From Aradus depressus (lineage: Eukaryota; Arthropoda; Insecta; Hemiptera; Aradidae), in the NCBI GenBank assembly GCA_963662175.1, contig OY759219.1:32530908-32594907 (forward strand): 64,000 nt of DNA. The letters run 5' to 3'. Below the pieces are notes generated by a model. It made no database searches. It was not told where the DNA came from and saw only the letters and a program-made list of their open reading frames with translations. Shown piece after piece: positions 21,140-32,320 of this stretch. Made by a program: the position numbers and the translations under genes. Every line of letters starts with the position of its first letter. Position 1 is the stretch's first letter.

Positions 21140-21850
21140 ATTGGGTAACAGAAAGTTTTAAGTTAAATAAATACAAGCCCCTTCCTCAAACTAATACTGT
21201 ATTATACCTAGGACTGACAATAGATCGAAGACTGACATGGAACCCTCACACACGTAACATGAACCGTCGACTCAAAATATTCTACGGACTTCTAAATAGA
21301 CGATCAAAATTAGACATGACACAAAACTGGAACTGTTACACTTGCTATGGATTATGGACATACGGTTCAGCAAAAACATCCAACATCAAACGAATTCAGG
21401 CGTTTCAGTCAAAAACCCTCAGACTGATAACACAGTGCCCCCCATACATAAACAACAGAACACTTCATAACTATCTTATGATACACACAGTACTCGACAC
21501 AATTCAATCTACTTACATACGGTTTTATAGAATACTTTACACACATACAAACCCAGAAACACGTACTTTATCTTCACAACTTGGAATCGCGACTTACTGC
21601 CACCTCGAATCATATTCGTTCTTAAATTTTTTTTTTTTACATAATTTTCCTTTACTTTTATCATCTCTCTTACCCATCCATCAAAATTGTCTTTCAATTC
21701 CTTTTTTTTTCTTCTTCTTTTCTTTTCCCCTTGTTCTAATAATTAATAAAAATTTTCGTACCGAGGACCTACCACTGGGTGGCCTTCCTCTCCCTAGCAA
21801 CAGTTGTATCTTTATAAATAAAAGACAAAAAAATAAAAAATAAATACAAT
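21140..21850 (+). pseudogene. Jockey LINE ORF2 C-terminal fragment with 3' end
   Basis: Frames read YLGLTIDRRLTWNPHTR, then (in the open part 21259-21843) GLWTYGSAKTSNIKRIQAFQ, SKTLRLITQCPPYINNRTLH and N-YL. These are the conserved thumb and tail blocks of Jockey-clade ORF2 (TW-PH, WTYG, IQ-FQSK-LR-I-NAP-Y--N--LH-DL). Normal ORF2 would extend about 2 kb upstream, so the copy is heavily 5'-truncated. It ends in aaaagacaaaaaaataaaa. Confidence 0.88.
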
Positions 21851-21856
21851 ATTTAA

Positions 21857-22165
21857 TGGGCGCTGGTAGCTCAGAGTTAGCGTACTAGCCTACCGAGCTC
21901 AAGATCGTGGGTTCGAAACCCGGCCGAGGTCCTTAAGTTTTTATATAGAAAGTGAAAAAAACCTTGAGCACGCCGTCCTTCGAATGGGTCGTTCAGCGAT
22001 GGTCACGAGCCTGTACGATGTCAGGTACTCGTTAAAGACCCCCTACCCTAAGTGAATGAATCGAGGTGGGCAAAATTTAAGACTCCTACAGTAGAGTCGG
22101 GCTCATGTCGCTATGGTAGTAGGCGATATGACCTTGTGGTTAAAGCCCGGATATGAACCACAATA
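21857..22165 (+). mobile_element. SINE family A, divergent subfamily copy
   Basis: Head gggcgctggtagctcagagt with B box gggttcgaaacccgg. The linker is gtgaaaaaaaccttgagcac instead of taaaataaacttaagcac, a subfamily feature shared with the copy at 19252. It ends aaagcccggatatgaac. Confidence 0.85.
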
Positions 22166-22589
22166 ACTTTTCAGATTAAAGGGATAGGAAACCTGCTTGT
22201 TATAACATTAATATTTTATTAGCATTTTTAATTAATCATTATCTGCCCAACATCAATTCTAATGCATTTGTGAGATCTAACAAATATCAAAGCAGCATAG
22301 TGGCGCAACCTAAAGCATAGAATTAGGTCAACTGTCATTTCTCACACGATCTACGTCATTAGAGTATTCAGTGAAGGACAGTGGACGTAGCCCTACGTTC
22401 TAGTTTGCGGCACATTTGCCACTGAGCCCCGATCATTTTTTTTTCATCTAGAAGAAAAAAATTTAATTGCGAAGCTGAGATCATTCCTATGAATATTTAT
22501 TTACTTATTTATTCACTAGATTTCAAAAAGGAATGCGGCGAAGCAAAAATAACGCGAAATCACACAAAAGTGAATATATATTATAATTT

Positions 22590-23078
22590 AGAGGGCACCG
22601 GTAGCTCAGTGGTATGCGTGCTTGCCTTCTGAGCTCAAGATCGTGGGTTCGAAACCCGACCGAGGCTCTTAGTTTATTTTATCTGGGAGATAAAATAAAC
22701 TTAAGCACGTCATCCTTCGGATGGGACGTTAAGCGGTGGTCTCGAGCCTGTACGATGTCAGGTACCCGTTAAAGACCCCTACCCTAGATGAATAAAAATT
22801 TAGGACTCCCACAGTAGAGTCGGGCTCATGTCCACCAGAGTGACGAAAGAGCGCTCTGGTAGTAGGCTCAATAAATTGAGCACGCCGTCCTTCGGATGGG
22901 ACATTAAGCTAATTTCCTGAGCCTGTACAATATCAGATACACATTAATACGTGAATAAATCTAGGTAGGCAAAATTTAGGATTTCCACAATAGAGTAGGG
23001 CTCATATCCATCAGAGCGAAGAATGAGCGCTCTGGTAGTAGGCGATTTGACCTCGTAGTTAAAGCCCGGGCATGGGTC
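22590..23078 (+). mobile_element. SINE family A dimer (full copy plus fused second body)
   Basis: A complete head and body (22590-22868) breaks at ctctggtagtaggc and fuses to a second body starting caataaattgagcacgccgt (22870-23078), which has the gagcac subfamily linker. The result is one head with two bodies of different subfamilies. Confidence 0.8.
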
Positions 23079-23834
23079 AAACTAACTAATAATAGGAGTA
23101 CAATTTTTTTACAGTTTTCCAATTATTTAATAATCATCATACCAAGTGCATTTGTGGAAAGAGAACTTGTTAAGGTGTTATTAGCGAAGTAGGGTATGGT
23201 ATTGTCCTATTTATAAATTATAAGTTTCCAAGTTCGCGTGTTTCAACTTAGAAGTTCGATACTTTAGATACGTTAGCCATCGTCCTCCTACGTAAGTCTC
23301 AAAGTTGTATTATGTTACAGCTGCCATTGACTTATCATTCAAGGCTTCAAAGTATGCAAATATGTTGATATATGTACGTACCTACCCTAAAGACAATTCA
23401 TTATTCCATTTTTATTTTTCAGAACCTCGTTTTCTTCCTACTCGAATACATAAATTTTGTGCCTTCAATTTATTTAAGTGAAGTCGACCATGAACCAACT
23501 GTACCTGATTGTAAAATTCTAAATCTAATCTTCAAGTTTGATACATTTAAGTTACAGTTCCACTTAATGCTTCGCTAATCAAGACAAACCGGACAAACAG
23601 TAACTACAAAGACTAAAAGTTGACAAAATTCTTCTTGGTAGAGGCTTGTCAAAGATCAGATATTGCCTCTCTCATGAGCCTCACCCTTAGCAAGTTGTCC
23701 TTCAAATCTGCAGTAAATCTTGAAACAATGGACCCTCAAGGTTCAAAAATAACATGGTTTAGCTATGTGTCAATTTTCAAATAATGTTTTATGAAGACGA
23801 AAAATAACAATTTACTTTAACTTGTGTTCACAAC
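23079..23834. other. no gene seen
   Basis: Slightly less AT-rich host-like DNA. A 68-residue plus-strand open frame (23372-23578) has no domain and no supporting splice structure. Confidence 0.35.
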
Positions 23835-24429
23835 CAGTGCCGGATTAGCCACGTAGCAAGAGTAGCAAATGCTACGGGCCCCGCGAATTGGGGGGCCCCG
23901 CGCTCCAACGCCTGTCTGACCGTAAAAAAATATCAATTTAGATAGGAGCGTAAAAATATTTTGCATGCCTTAAGCGCGAAGCGCTTAGCTATGCTTTACT
24001 CCCACCTGAAAATCTAAAACTCGATTTCGACTCGATTGGAACTGCAATTTTATAAACTTTTATTAAATAAGTCTTTAGAATCGTGTTTCCCAAACGTAGA
24101 AATTGCCTTGCGCATTTCTATGTCTCTCACGATCACTAACTGCATTGGCGAACGTTCTTTTTCAACATTGAAACGTATTAAAAATGAGTTAAGGAACACG
24201 ATGGACCAAGAACGTCTTAATCATCTCACTTTGATGAATATAGAGCATGATTTGCTTAAAGAAGTCGATATTGAAAGTGTTATCTCTAAATTTGCCCATA
24301 TTAAATCCAGAAAAGTTTATTTGTAACAGTTTTGTTTTATTTAATACCCTAAACTTGACAACCTAAAGCAAACCAAGGGCCTCTTGACAGAATTTGCTAC
24401 AGGCCCCTCGCTGGCTTAATCCGGCACTG
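23835..24429. mobile_element. internally deleted hAT transposon
   Basis: Inverted ends CAGTGCCGGATTAG and TAATCCGGCACTG-type are flanked by the exact 8-bp duplication ttcacaac (23827-23834 and 24430-24437). Inside the left end is a GC-rich palindromic segment (gggccccgcgaattgggggg). It encodes only a C-terminal transposase piece. Confidence 0.92.
24036..24326 (+). pseudogene. hAT transposase C-terminal dimerisation fragment
   Basis: The frame contains NCIGERSFSTLKRIKNELRN then ERLNHLTLMNIEHDLLKEVD and ends in KSRKVYL, the hAT C-terminal dimerisation signature. It differs clearly from the fragment at 4761-4979, so the two elements come from different hAT families. The N-terminal finger and catalytic core are absent. 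Confidence 0.87.
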
Positions 24430-24439
24430 TTCACAACAA

Positions 24440-25080
24440 ACTATTTTAATAAAACTGCATATTAGGGCTGAATGGAAAAACAAATTAAAGAGGATAACAA
24501 CTTAACAACATTTGAGTTTTCATTTAAAAAACGTTGTCGGTGAATCACACTCATATACTTCCATAGCACAAAGTAATGAATTAAGTTTTTGCTCTGCCTC
24601 CAAAAACCAATCGATTATTTTGGCTAAATTTTGTGTCGATATATTCATTACATCGGCAGTTATTGGTTTTTTTTCGAATCCTCCTCTGATCATCCCATTT
24701 CCTTTGGCCGATTCGACTGAATATTAATAAATGTTATCCTTATGAAGTTTTGAATTTACATGCGATGTAAATGAAATTTTCAATGCTTTTGAAGCCATAG
24801 AAGTGGTGTCCCTTCAATGGATTAGGTACAAAATTCAAATTGTGGCACATAAGCCACCCATAACCTGGCTATGCCACTATGTAGGATGATGACTTTATTA
24901 GAGAGAACGGGTCTTGTTATAGCAATAAGATGAGATTAAAAGAAATACGAAGTTGTTTTATTAATCTATTTATCTTACTGGAGAATTACTTTGGGATTAG
25001 TCATGCATTTATAAATAGATATACTAGTATGATGATGGGAAAAAAAAAACTGGATCCTAACTGGACACAAATCTTGTTGG
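24440..25080. other. family F scraps, no gene seen
   Basis: Around 24630-24790 phrases ttgtgtcgatatattcatta, catcggcagttattgg and tgttatccttatgaagtttt match family F or its relative near 48.9 kb. The rest is unassigned. Confidence 0.45.
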
Positions 25081-25093
25081 AACAATACAAGGG

Positions 25094-25400
25094 TTGAGGG
25101 CGCCGGTAGCTCAGTGGTAAGCGTGCTTGACTTCTGAGCTCAAGGTCGTGGGTTCGTAGCCCGACCGAGGCTGTTAGTTTATTTTATCTGGGAAGTAAAA
25201 TAAACTTAAGCACGCCGTCCTTCGGATGGGCCGTTAAGCGATGGTCCCGAGCCTGTACGATGTCAGGTACTCGTTAAAGACCCCTACCCTAGATGAATAA
25301 AAATTTAGGGTAGGCAAAATTTAGGACTCCCAGAGCGCTCTGGTAGTAGGCGATATGACCTCGTAGTTAAAGCCCGGGCATGAGTCATAAAACCTAACCT
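25094..25400 (+). mobile_element. SINE family A with exact target duplication
   Basis: Head gagggcgccggtagctcagt, hairpin, body and CCTAA-type tail. The 13-bp duplication aacaatacaaggg is at 25081-25093 and 25401-25413. A body segment around the gagtcgggctcatgtcc word is deleted (25325-25340 junction). Confidence 0.95.
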
Positions 25401-25414
25401 AACAATACAAGGGG

Positions 25415-25940
25415 AAGGAAAAAAAACATGTGTGAGTGACGCGGTACTCACGAGAAATGACGTGTAAACATCTGCTTTAGTTTCAAAAATTTGCTGTCTT
25501 GCACTGATTTTGATTATAATTTGTTTTATAATGTTACAATAAGAAAAGTAGTTTGAGGATTTAAACTTTCAAATTTATTGTTCTTCAATTTCTTTTATAC
25601 ATTTATAATTATAGGTATACAAATTATAGGTTTGTGATAGCTAAAACAATTATATTTTTTTAGATTTCCACTGCTATATTATTTTCTATTATACTTATTA
25701 TTTCTATTATTTTATTATTCTACTATATTATATTATTTTACTAAAAATTTTATTTATTTTGACAAATTCAAGCTACCAAAGCATTTTAACCTAAAAGTTT
25801 CTTATCGAAAGATCATTTCATAGTAATATTGATGTTTTAGTTAAATTCACTACAACGGTAAATATGATCAATAATGTAAAAACACAATTTTATATCTAAT
25901 CATGTTTTTTAGAGTTGTTTTATTGTTATTGGTTTTATTA
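25415..25940. other. AT-rich, no gene seen
   Basis: Nothing recognisable; poly-T and TATTATT tracts predominate. Confidence 0.35.
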
Positions 25941-25942
25941 TA

Positions 25943-26882
25943 CCGGGTGATTCATTTAACCTGAAAAACAAGAATAAGTCAAAAAATAAGCTTTATCGAA
26001 AAAAATTGTCCAAACAAAAGTTGTAGGGTTTAAAGGGGGACATATAATGATAATACGAAATTTAACCTCGAGTGGCGTTTTCAGGGTTCAATCAAGGGCA
26101 ACTTCTATTTTTTCAATGGAAACCTATAGTTTTAATTGCATACTTGTATTCTACGTGAAAAAATACGTATCTTTCGTAGGAAAAGTTTTGTTTGAAAATG
26201 TCAATTTTTTATGGTTTTGAGAATTTAAAAATACAAATTTGATGCACAAAGAAATGAACATCGATTAAATTAAAATGAATATTATTGTAACACCACTTAT
26301 CAACAATTAATTATCATCTTAATAAATGTTCAAAATGATGTCCCTGAACTTCAATACATTTTACAACACGTGTAATGAAACATTGCACCATCCTTAATAA
26401 AGTTTTTCTGTCAATTTCTCTACATGCATTTCTGATTCTCTCTTTCATATTTTCAGTTGTAGTTGGCACATTTTTGTATACTTGTTCTTTTAAATATGCC
26501 CATAGAAAAAAATCTGGCGAAGTTAAGTCCGGTGACCTAGCTGGCCAGTTTACTGGACCACCTCGACCAATCCATCGGTTAGGATAATCTCGTTTCTTAA
26601 ATTCTCAAAACCATAAAAAATTGACATTTTCAAACGAAACTTTTCCTACAAAAGATACTTATTTTTTCACATAGAATACATGTATGCAATTAAAACTATG
26701 GGTTTCTATTGAAAAAATGGAAGTTGCTCTTGATTTAACCCTGAAAACGCCACTCGAGGTTAAATTTCGTATTACCATTATATGTCTCCCTTTAAACCCT
26801 GCAACTTTTGTTTGAACAATTTTTTTCGATAAAGCTTATTTTTCGATTTATTCTTGTTTTTCAGGTTAAATGAATCACCCGG
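25943..26882. mobile_element. Tc1/mariner-group element with about 290-bp inverted arms
   Basis: CCGGGTGATTCATTTAACCT at the left and its complement at the right are flanked by TA (25941-25942, 26883-26884). The inverted homology extends about 290 bp inward from each end (to about 26230 and 26595). The roughly 350-bp centre carries a minus-strand transposase remnant. The length is 940 bp. Confidence 0.9.
26300..26600 (-). pseudogene. mariner-like transposase C-terminal fragment
   Basis: The minus strand reads RWIGRGGPVNWPARSPDLTS, PDFFLWAYLKEQVYKN, PTTTENMKERIRNAC and ends near QGHHFEHLLR followed by stops. WP-RSPDL-P-DFFLWG-LK with a PTT-E-M--RI tail is the third-catalytic-residue region of arthropod mariner-like transposases. 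The first two acidic residues and the helix-turn-helix are gone. The plus-strand frame here is a shadow. Confidence 0.88.
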
Positions 26883-26979
26883 TATATTTTCCTTTACTTG
26901 AATTCATGACGAAATATATTACACGATAATGCAGTCGAAATATATATCACTTTCTTCGATGATCACAACATTACAAGTG

Positions 26980-27135
26980 GGGGCTATGGTCACCATGCGG
27001 ACTAGAGCGTAGAGGGCTTTGGTCGCATGGTTTCACCATGGTTTGCGGGTTCGAATCCCGTCCGGGAGTGAGTTTTATTTCCTAGATACATGGCGAATAT
27101 GCATCGAACATAAGACCAAAAAAAAAAAATCACAA
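26980..27135 (+). mobile_element. SINE family B copy
   Basis: Head gggctatggtcaccatgcgg, gagcgtagagggctttggtc, B box gcgggttcgaatcccgtccg and gtgagttttatttcctagat. An internal body deletion joins directly to the end cataagaccaaaaaaaaaa. Confidence 0.8.
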
Positions 27136-27269
27136 GTATCACATAAAAGTACAACATAAAAAGTCAAATGCAGACGAAATATATTACACACTTTCGTATT
27201 CCATGAACGCAGAAATGCTCAAAAACAGCTGACATCACAGATAAAGAAGTGTGTAGTTGTGTTATGCGG

Positions 27270-27750
27270 TTGTGGTGTTAGAACGGGACTGACCACGGGC
27301 CATAGAGGTAGAAGGCTTGTGATGGCATCTACGGAGGTTGTGCTATTGGAACGGTACTGACCACTGGCCATAGAGTTAGAAGGCTTGTGATGCCATCCGT
27401 GGAGGTTGTGGTATTAGAACGGGACTGACCACGGACCATAGAGGTAGAAGGCCTGTGATGCCATCCATGGAAGTTGTGGTATTAGAACGGGACTGACCAG
27501 GGACCATAGAGGTAGAAGGCGTGTGATGCCATCCGTGGAGGTTGTGGTATTAGAACGGGACTGACCAGGGACCATAGAGGTAGAAGGCGTGTGATGCCAT
27601 CCATGGAAGTTGTGGTGTTAGAACGGGACTGACCACGGACCATAGAGGTAGAAGGCGTGTGATGCCATCCATGGAAGTTGTGGTATTAGAACGGGACTGA
27701 CCACGGACCATAGAGGTAGAAGGCCTGTGATGCCATCCATGGAGGTTATC
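27270..27750. repeat. minisatellite, 68-bp unit, about 7 copies
   Basis: The word gaacgg(g/t)actgacca recurs at 27281, 27349, 27417, 27485, 27553, 27621 and 27689, an exact 68-bp period. Each unit contains catagaggtagaaggc and tgatgccatcc. The unit is not a multiple of three. The minus-strand 75-residue open frame is a repeat reading, not a gene. Confidence 0.95.
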
Positions 27751-28084
27751 AGGTTGGCCCGACAAGGTTTCACACAAGGTCTTGGCATTTACGTAATCAT
27801 ACCCAATCTAGGCTTTTTGAGGGTACCGCTGGCCTGGGGCCTCCTCTATCCAGACCACTACTCTTTTTGTCCCACTTTGATGTCCGTTTTACAGCTTCTT
27901 TCAAATTGTTTTATTTTTAAATCCTTATTTGCCTCATCAGTTTACAATAAGATTTAGCACTCTTACTGAGAGGCAAGGAGAATATTGAAAGAAGGAATTT
28001 TTAATTTGTTGTTTTATTCTGTGAAGAATGAAAGAGAAGATTAGCATTTTTCAACAATCAATTAATACTATTTTCACGCATAAT
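27751..28084. other. no gene seen
   Basis: Unassigned sequence after the minisatellite. A 76-residue plus-strand frame starting inside the repeat shows no domain. Confidence 0.35.
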
Positions 28085-28320
28085 TTAAGTCGTACAGGGA
28101 ACAGTTATGTAATCGGTTAGAAATTCGAAGTTGAGTTTTCAATGGAATTTCATGTTTTGTGACCACCAGATTCCAAAAATAATTTTAAAATATGCCTTCT
28201 GTTTTTTTTATGAACATGATAGAATGATTGTGTCGACACGAAATTGTATATATGTTTCCAGAACCTTCTAAGGTCGATACTTAAGGATCCTAGATATAAA
28301 CATACAACATAAAAAGAATT
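28085..28320 (+). repeat. fold-back family F, copy 3
   Basis: Contains gttatgtaatcggttagaaa, ttcgaagttgagttttcaat, ggaatttcatgttttg and gtgtcgacacgaaattgtat. Confidence 0.65.
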
Positions 28321-29684
28321 GAGTCGTCACATACTCGAATCAGCTCCTCATCATTTCAAATAGCTTCACAGTAAATTTCAATTCTTCGAACGAGATCCTC
28401 TCATGTTTCAACTGCAGTCGTATAAAATTTTGCTTTCAAGGTTCCCCATAACCAACAAATTTATTTTTGAATTACATTGAGCTCTGCAACGTAACACCGT
28501 CGGATTACTAGAGGTCTCTACCGTTAAATTCCTGAAATACCAACTACCAGGACAGCTTACTGGCAATAATAGTTAACAAATAGCATGATTTCTTCAGGAA
28601 TGTTTGACATCAAAAGGTAAAAATTCGAAGATTTCAACTTACTTTATTAAAGTGTACAAAATCGATGTTGAAGATGTAAAAAAAGTTAAATCGGTACAAA
28701 CGTATAAAATAGACAGAATCAGTAAAAATAATGATAAAGTAAGAATTGAAAATTTCATTTTCGTTGAAGTAAGGGAACATTTGCGAAACCATTTTGGTAG
28801 AAACGTTTCTTCTTATTTTGGTCTCTAGAATCACTCAACAAATATTGGAGACAATTTTGGTTATACACTGTATAAAAAACAAAATTCTTTCGGGGAATCT
28901 GAAAGTGACTATTTCTTACCTGCATTCAAGATGATAAATAGTGGTTCAAACTCTCTATGGCAACGTCTTTTAAAATATTTTTTACTGAAAAGAATTAAAA
29001 TAAGGAAAAAATATATATTATATCTGATGTGGCCATATCAGAAGTTTCTTTAACCAAAAACGATTTTACAGATTTTTTTCTTTTATTGTAAATGCGCTGT
29101 ACAATGTATCAAAGAAAACCGCTGATGTTAACCCAGTTCATTCTTACACTAGTTGGGAGGGGTGGGGGGTGGGGGGGGGGGGGAAGCAAGGGATTTGTAA
29201 AAACCTCGTTGGTATAAGAATGTCCCGATATGGTCACATGTATAATATTTTATGAAATAGACAATATTTCAAACATAACTTTATTTATATTTCATCATAT
29301 TTTATTTATACAACATATTATTGAAGTTGTTTTACATTATTAGTATTTTGTATATATACATTACATTGTTTAATTTCTTATAATTTACTTATGAATACAT
29401 CTAGCAGCCGAATGTAAATATTTCACATAATAAGTATATATTTGAGTCATCCAATACGATATGATTATTTATATATATACATAATATGTATATTATACAT
29501 ATATACATAAATATATACGGTATATGTATATTATACATATATTACAGAAAATATAAATCTGGTATTCGGAGAACAAAATGTCTCGTCTGCGACATACGAC
29601 GTTTTGATGGATAATAATATAAAATAAAATGATAGAAAGAATAACATGAAACCTCTCCGTCGTACATGAATAGTTAGTTATGTT
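28321..29684. other. no gene seen; G-run and AT palindromes
   Basis: A 74-residue plus-strand frame (28604-28828) is lysine-rich and has no domain. A G-rich tract at 29156-29187 includes 13 consecutive G bases. 29466-29545 is a palindromic ATATGTATATTATACATAT tract. A piece near 28866-28945 resembles 32330-32400. Confidence 0.45.
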
Positions 29685-29762
29685 GACTCATGCCCGGGCT
29701 TTAACTACAAGGCCATATCGCCTACTACCACAGTGTTCTTTCGTCACTCTGGTGGACATGAG
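29685..29762 (-). mobile_element. SINE family A tail fragment
   Basis: Only the 3' body remains: gactcatgcccgggctttaa to tcactctggtggacatgag. It lies just past the 3' end of the endonuclease-like gene. Confidence 0.8.
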
Positions 29763-29864
29763 TGACGGAGTGGTGGACATGTAGAGACGTGTGTATATAT
29801 GAGATGGAGGAAGACAATATAATTAATGCATTAATAACGATGATATAAAGTTATGTATTATCCA

Positions 29865-30930
29865 TCAATTGAATAATGATGAGCAACTCACGTCTGGAAA
29901 GGGTTCAATTTCATTTTTGATTTCCGGGTAGCTGCAGCACTTGAATAACTTATCATGTAAGTATTCAGGTTCGATGTTTTTGGTCCAAAAACCGCAGTCA
30001 ATCTTACACTTCGGGTACCAATTCAAGTGCTTTCTGCCTTCAATGTTCTTGAAGGCGATGACGATGCAGGCTTTTTCCTGATTACTGAAGAAGACCCACA
30101 GAAGATCTCTATACTTTTTTTTCTTTTCCACGCCGCTCCACACTTCAAGATTCGCACCGTTCATTCGAGCCCATTCTCGAGCTAATTTTCCAAGATACCA
30201 CCATTGTTCCATGTACAGTGGGTTCGCTATGGGTATAGTAAAATGCTTAACCATGAGTTTGTGAGCAGGGAAGAAAAAGTCTATCTCCCAGAAGAGAGAT
30301 CTTGAAGTTAAGCCAGATATATTGTCAGGCTGGAACTTCAGGTCCTCCTCCAGTATCGCTCTCCCATCCAACTCGTACGACACGTATACTCCAGTTTCTA
30401 CTGCAAAACCATATTTGCAAACCATAGAAATTAACTTGGGTTTGGTAATCACTTTGTTACTTATTTCTCGTTCTTCAAAAAGTACTTAGTACGGCCTTAT
30501 ATGTGTTTGATGGATCATCCCATGAAACAGTTTCGATTGCTGTACGTTAACACCGTGTCTTGAGGACGTCATTCTCCTCAACATTTTCAAGCAACCGGCT
30601 CCGGCGGTTGTCCCTATCCTCAATCTCTAGCAGGTTGTTCCTATCCCAAATCTCTAGCAGCTGACCGTCCTGGCAGGTGACCGACAAGGCGATAGAATGA
30701 ATCGATTTGTAATCGACGCAGGCGAGGTTTATGGTATCGCCCTCTTCCACAACAAGAACCCGTTTCTCATTCCTTACCTGAGCCCGGATAAGCTTCGGCT
30801 CAGACTTATTATTATCCACTAAAAGAGGCTGCTCCATCCCTTGGTAGAGTGCATCTAATTTGGTCACGCACTCACACTGCACATGCACCCTTATCACTCC
30901 CAACACCAGAAACACACTTAAGAACATCAT
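29865..30930 (-). CDS. secreted DNA/RNA non-specific endonuclease-like protein (probable pseudo-enzyme)
   Basis: Two exons: 30930-30552 and 30484-29892 or to the stop at 29865. ATG at 30930 gives a signal peptide (MMFLSVFLVLGVIRVHVQC). Exon 1 carries the family's N-terminal Cys block (INLACVDYKSI...ALSVTC). Exon 2 carries YVSYELDGRAI, a central DF...W..L region (about residues 185-225), LEVWSGV and a C-terminal CKIDCGFW...FKCCSYPE pattern, all in insect Endonuclease_NS order. These enzymes are secreted nucleases. By my alignment the DRGHL-type motif reads SRSLF (His to Ser near residue 189) and the metal-binding Asn is Tyr near 217. The 67-nt GT-AG intron keeps phase 1. GTGAGT at 29891 may be a donor to a short last exon. 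About 324-332 residues; somewhat short for the family. Confidence 0.72.
30485..30551 (-). other. 67-nt phase-1 intron of the endonuclease-like gene
   Basis: GTTAAC donor and TACTAAG acceptor on the minus strand join ...KTR|LLFEER without a stop. An alternative acceptor 12 nt further downstream (TGAAG) keeps the same frame. The polypyrimidine tract is weak. Confidence 0.55.
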
Positions 30931-30999
30931 TTTGTCAAATGTAGAAATCAACTGATAGAATGGAATATGTCGAGTACCGCCTCATAACCTTCAAATATA

Positions 31000-31629
31000 G
31001 AAATGACTCCTTAGCCACCATTACACTTGTCCAAACACTCTTCTATTGAATTACTTGAATAATTAATATTTCAGTAACAAATTTAGAAGCAGTTTTCACA
31101 TTAAATTCCTTTTTGTAAAATATAACTCTATATATTATTTTGGACCAATAATTAGCTAGTGCGACCCCTGCCCGGGCTTTAGCTACAAGGTGAAATAAAA
31201 AAAAATTAAGCTCTGATTGAATTAAGAATGACCAGGGCTCTGTTAAAGACATGCGTTCGCAAATATTACGTAGATGAACCTTTTTGGTGATGATTTAATT
31301 TTTATGTTTAGCATTTGGCTATTTTGAGAGAAATTAAAAGTTCCCCGAGCAACGCCGACTAATACTGCTAATAAAAAAATGGGAAACAAGGTTCTCGTTT
31401 AACTTTCGTATTGTTTAATAATATAAAAATAAAAAAATAATTAAAGTATAATAAAATTCATTCATCTGCTACATATGAAATTTCTAGTCGATCCAAACCA
31501 CCGTTAACGAGCTCAAAAACGATTAAAGCAACTTGATTTTTGAAACGACGCATATGCTAATTTAGTTCTTATTAGATGTTGTTCAAAATCAGGCGAAATA
31601 TGAGAGAAATCTACTTCGGGCCTGAGTAC
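31000..31629. other. no gene seen; small repeat scraps
   Basis: A fragment cccgggctttagctacaagg near 31175 is a SINE family A tail scrap on the minus strand. 31330-31365 (gttccccgagcaacgccgac) is the inverted relative of the piece at 3135. No coding evidence. Confidence 0.45.
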
Positions 31630-32320
31630 ATTTTACAAAGTAGGTACCATTCAAGATATATTCACATTCACGGTTCGAAACAGGAAGTCGCTACTTCAAC
31701 ATTCACCACTCAACAATTCCAACAGAAAATTAAAATTCAACTTACTAACATAGACGACTACAGAAAATTAACAAAATTCTACAACACGACAAACGTAAAA
31801 TATTTCACTTTTTTAAACCCAGAAGAAAAAAAAGCTCTCCGTAGTTATTAGAGGCAACCCTTACTCACTCACTGACGACGAAATTCTGACAGAACTCATA
31901 CCTAACTTGCCCGTTTTTAAAGTGACAAGGCTGCTTTGTTAACCAAAATGTAAAATGACTCAAAATGTAAAAAAAAAAATCATTGTGTGGGTGTCGGTCT
32001 CCATCGAGGACGGGCTCGGCGCTCTTCCTGAATTGAATACTACTATTTTATAAGGCTCACCTTCAGTTCTGAGAGAAAAATCCAACCCCACTTTGTGCAG
32101 TCAAATTAGAAAACACCCCAACTGCAAAAAATATTTTTAAATTAACCAACCTCCACTATAGCATTGTTTCAGTAGAACCGAGGAGAGAGTCTCAAAGGAT
32201 CCTCCAGTGCCACAATTTTCAGCTATATGGGTACACTAAAAATGTTTGCCACCTCGACCCTAAATGATTGAAATGCGCAGCAGGGCATAAGACAGTCAAT
32301 TGCCCTGAGGCAATATTTCT
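31630..32320 (+). pseudogene. Jockey-type LINE ORF1 (gag) remnant: PRE_C2HC and zinc knuckles
   Basis: Frame 31576-31851 includes IKIQLTNIDDYRKLTKFYNT then FLNPEEKKALRS. After a frameshift near 31847 it continues VIRGNPYSLTDDEILTELIP then FKVTRL. This is the PRE_C2HC domain of Jockey gag. Further on (about 32165-32320) QRILQCHNFQLYGYTKNVCH and CAAGHKTVNCPEA are retroviral-type CCHC knuckles. At least two frameshifts and a stop make it non-functional. Confidence 0.87.

Noticed and set aside
21600..21760. Phenylalanine-rich tail of the Jockey frame as real protein
   Set aside because: It comes from a T-rich 3' region after the conserved ORF2 blocks; the true C-terminus lies earlier.
27270..27750. 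Regular 68-bp repeats as a possible CRISPR array
   Set aside because: The whole unit repeats with no distinct spacers, no cas genes are nearby and the context is eukaryotic.
28604..28828. Lysine-rich 74-residue open frame
   Set aside because: AT-rich composition, no domain, no splice signals and an equally long frame on the opposite strand.
29891..29892. Definite third exon of the endonuclease-like gene
   Set aside because: GTGAGT is an excellent donor, but no downstream exon could be recognised and the frame stops seven codons later anyway, so the end was left ambiguous.
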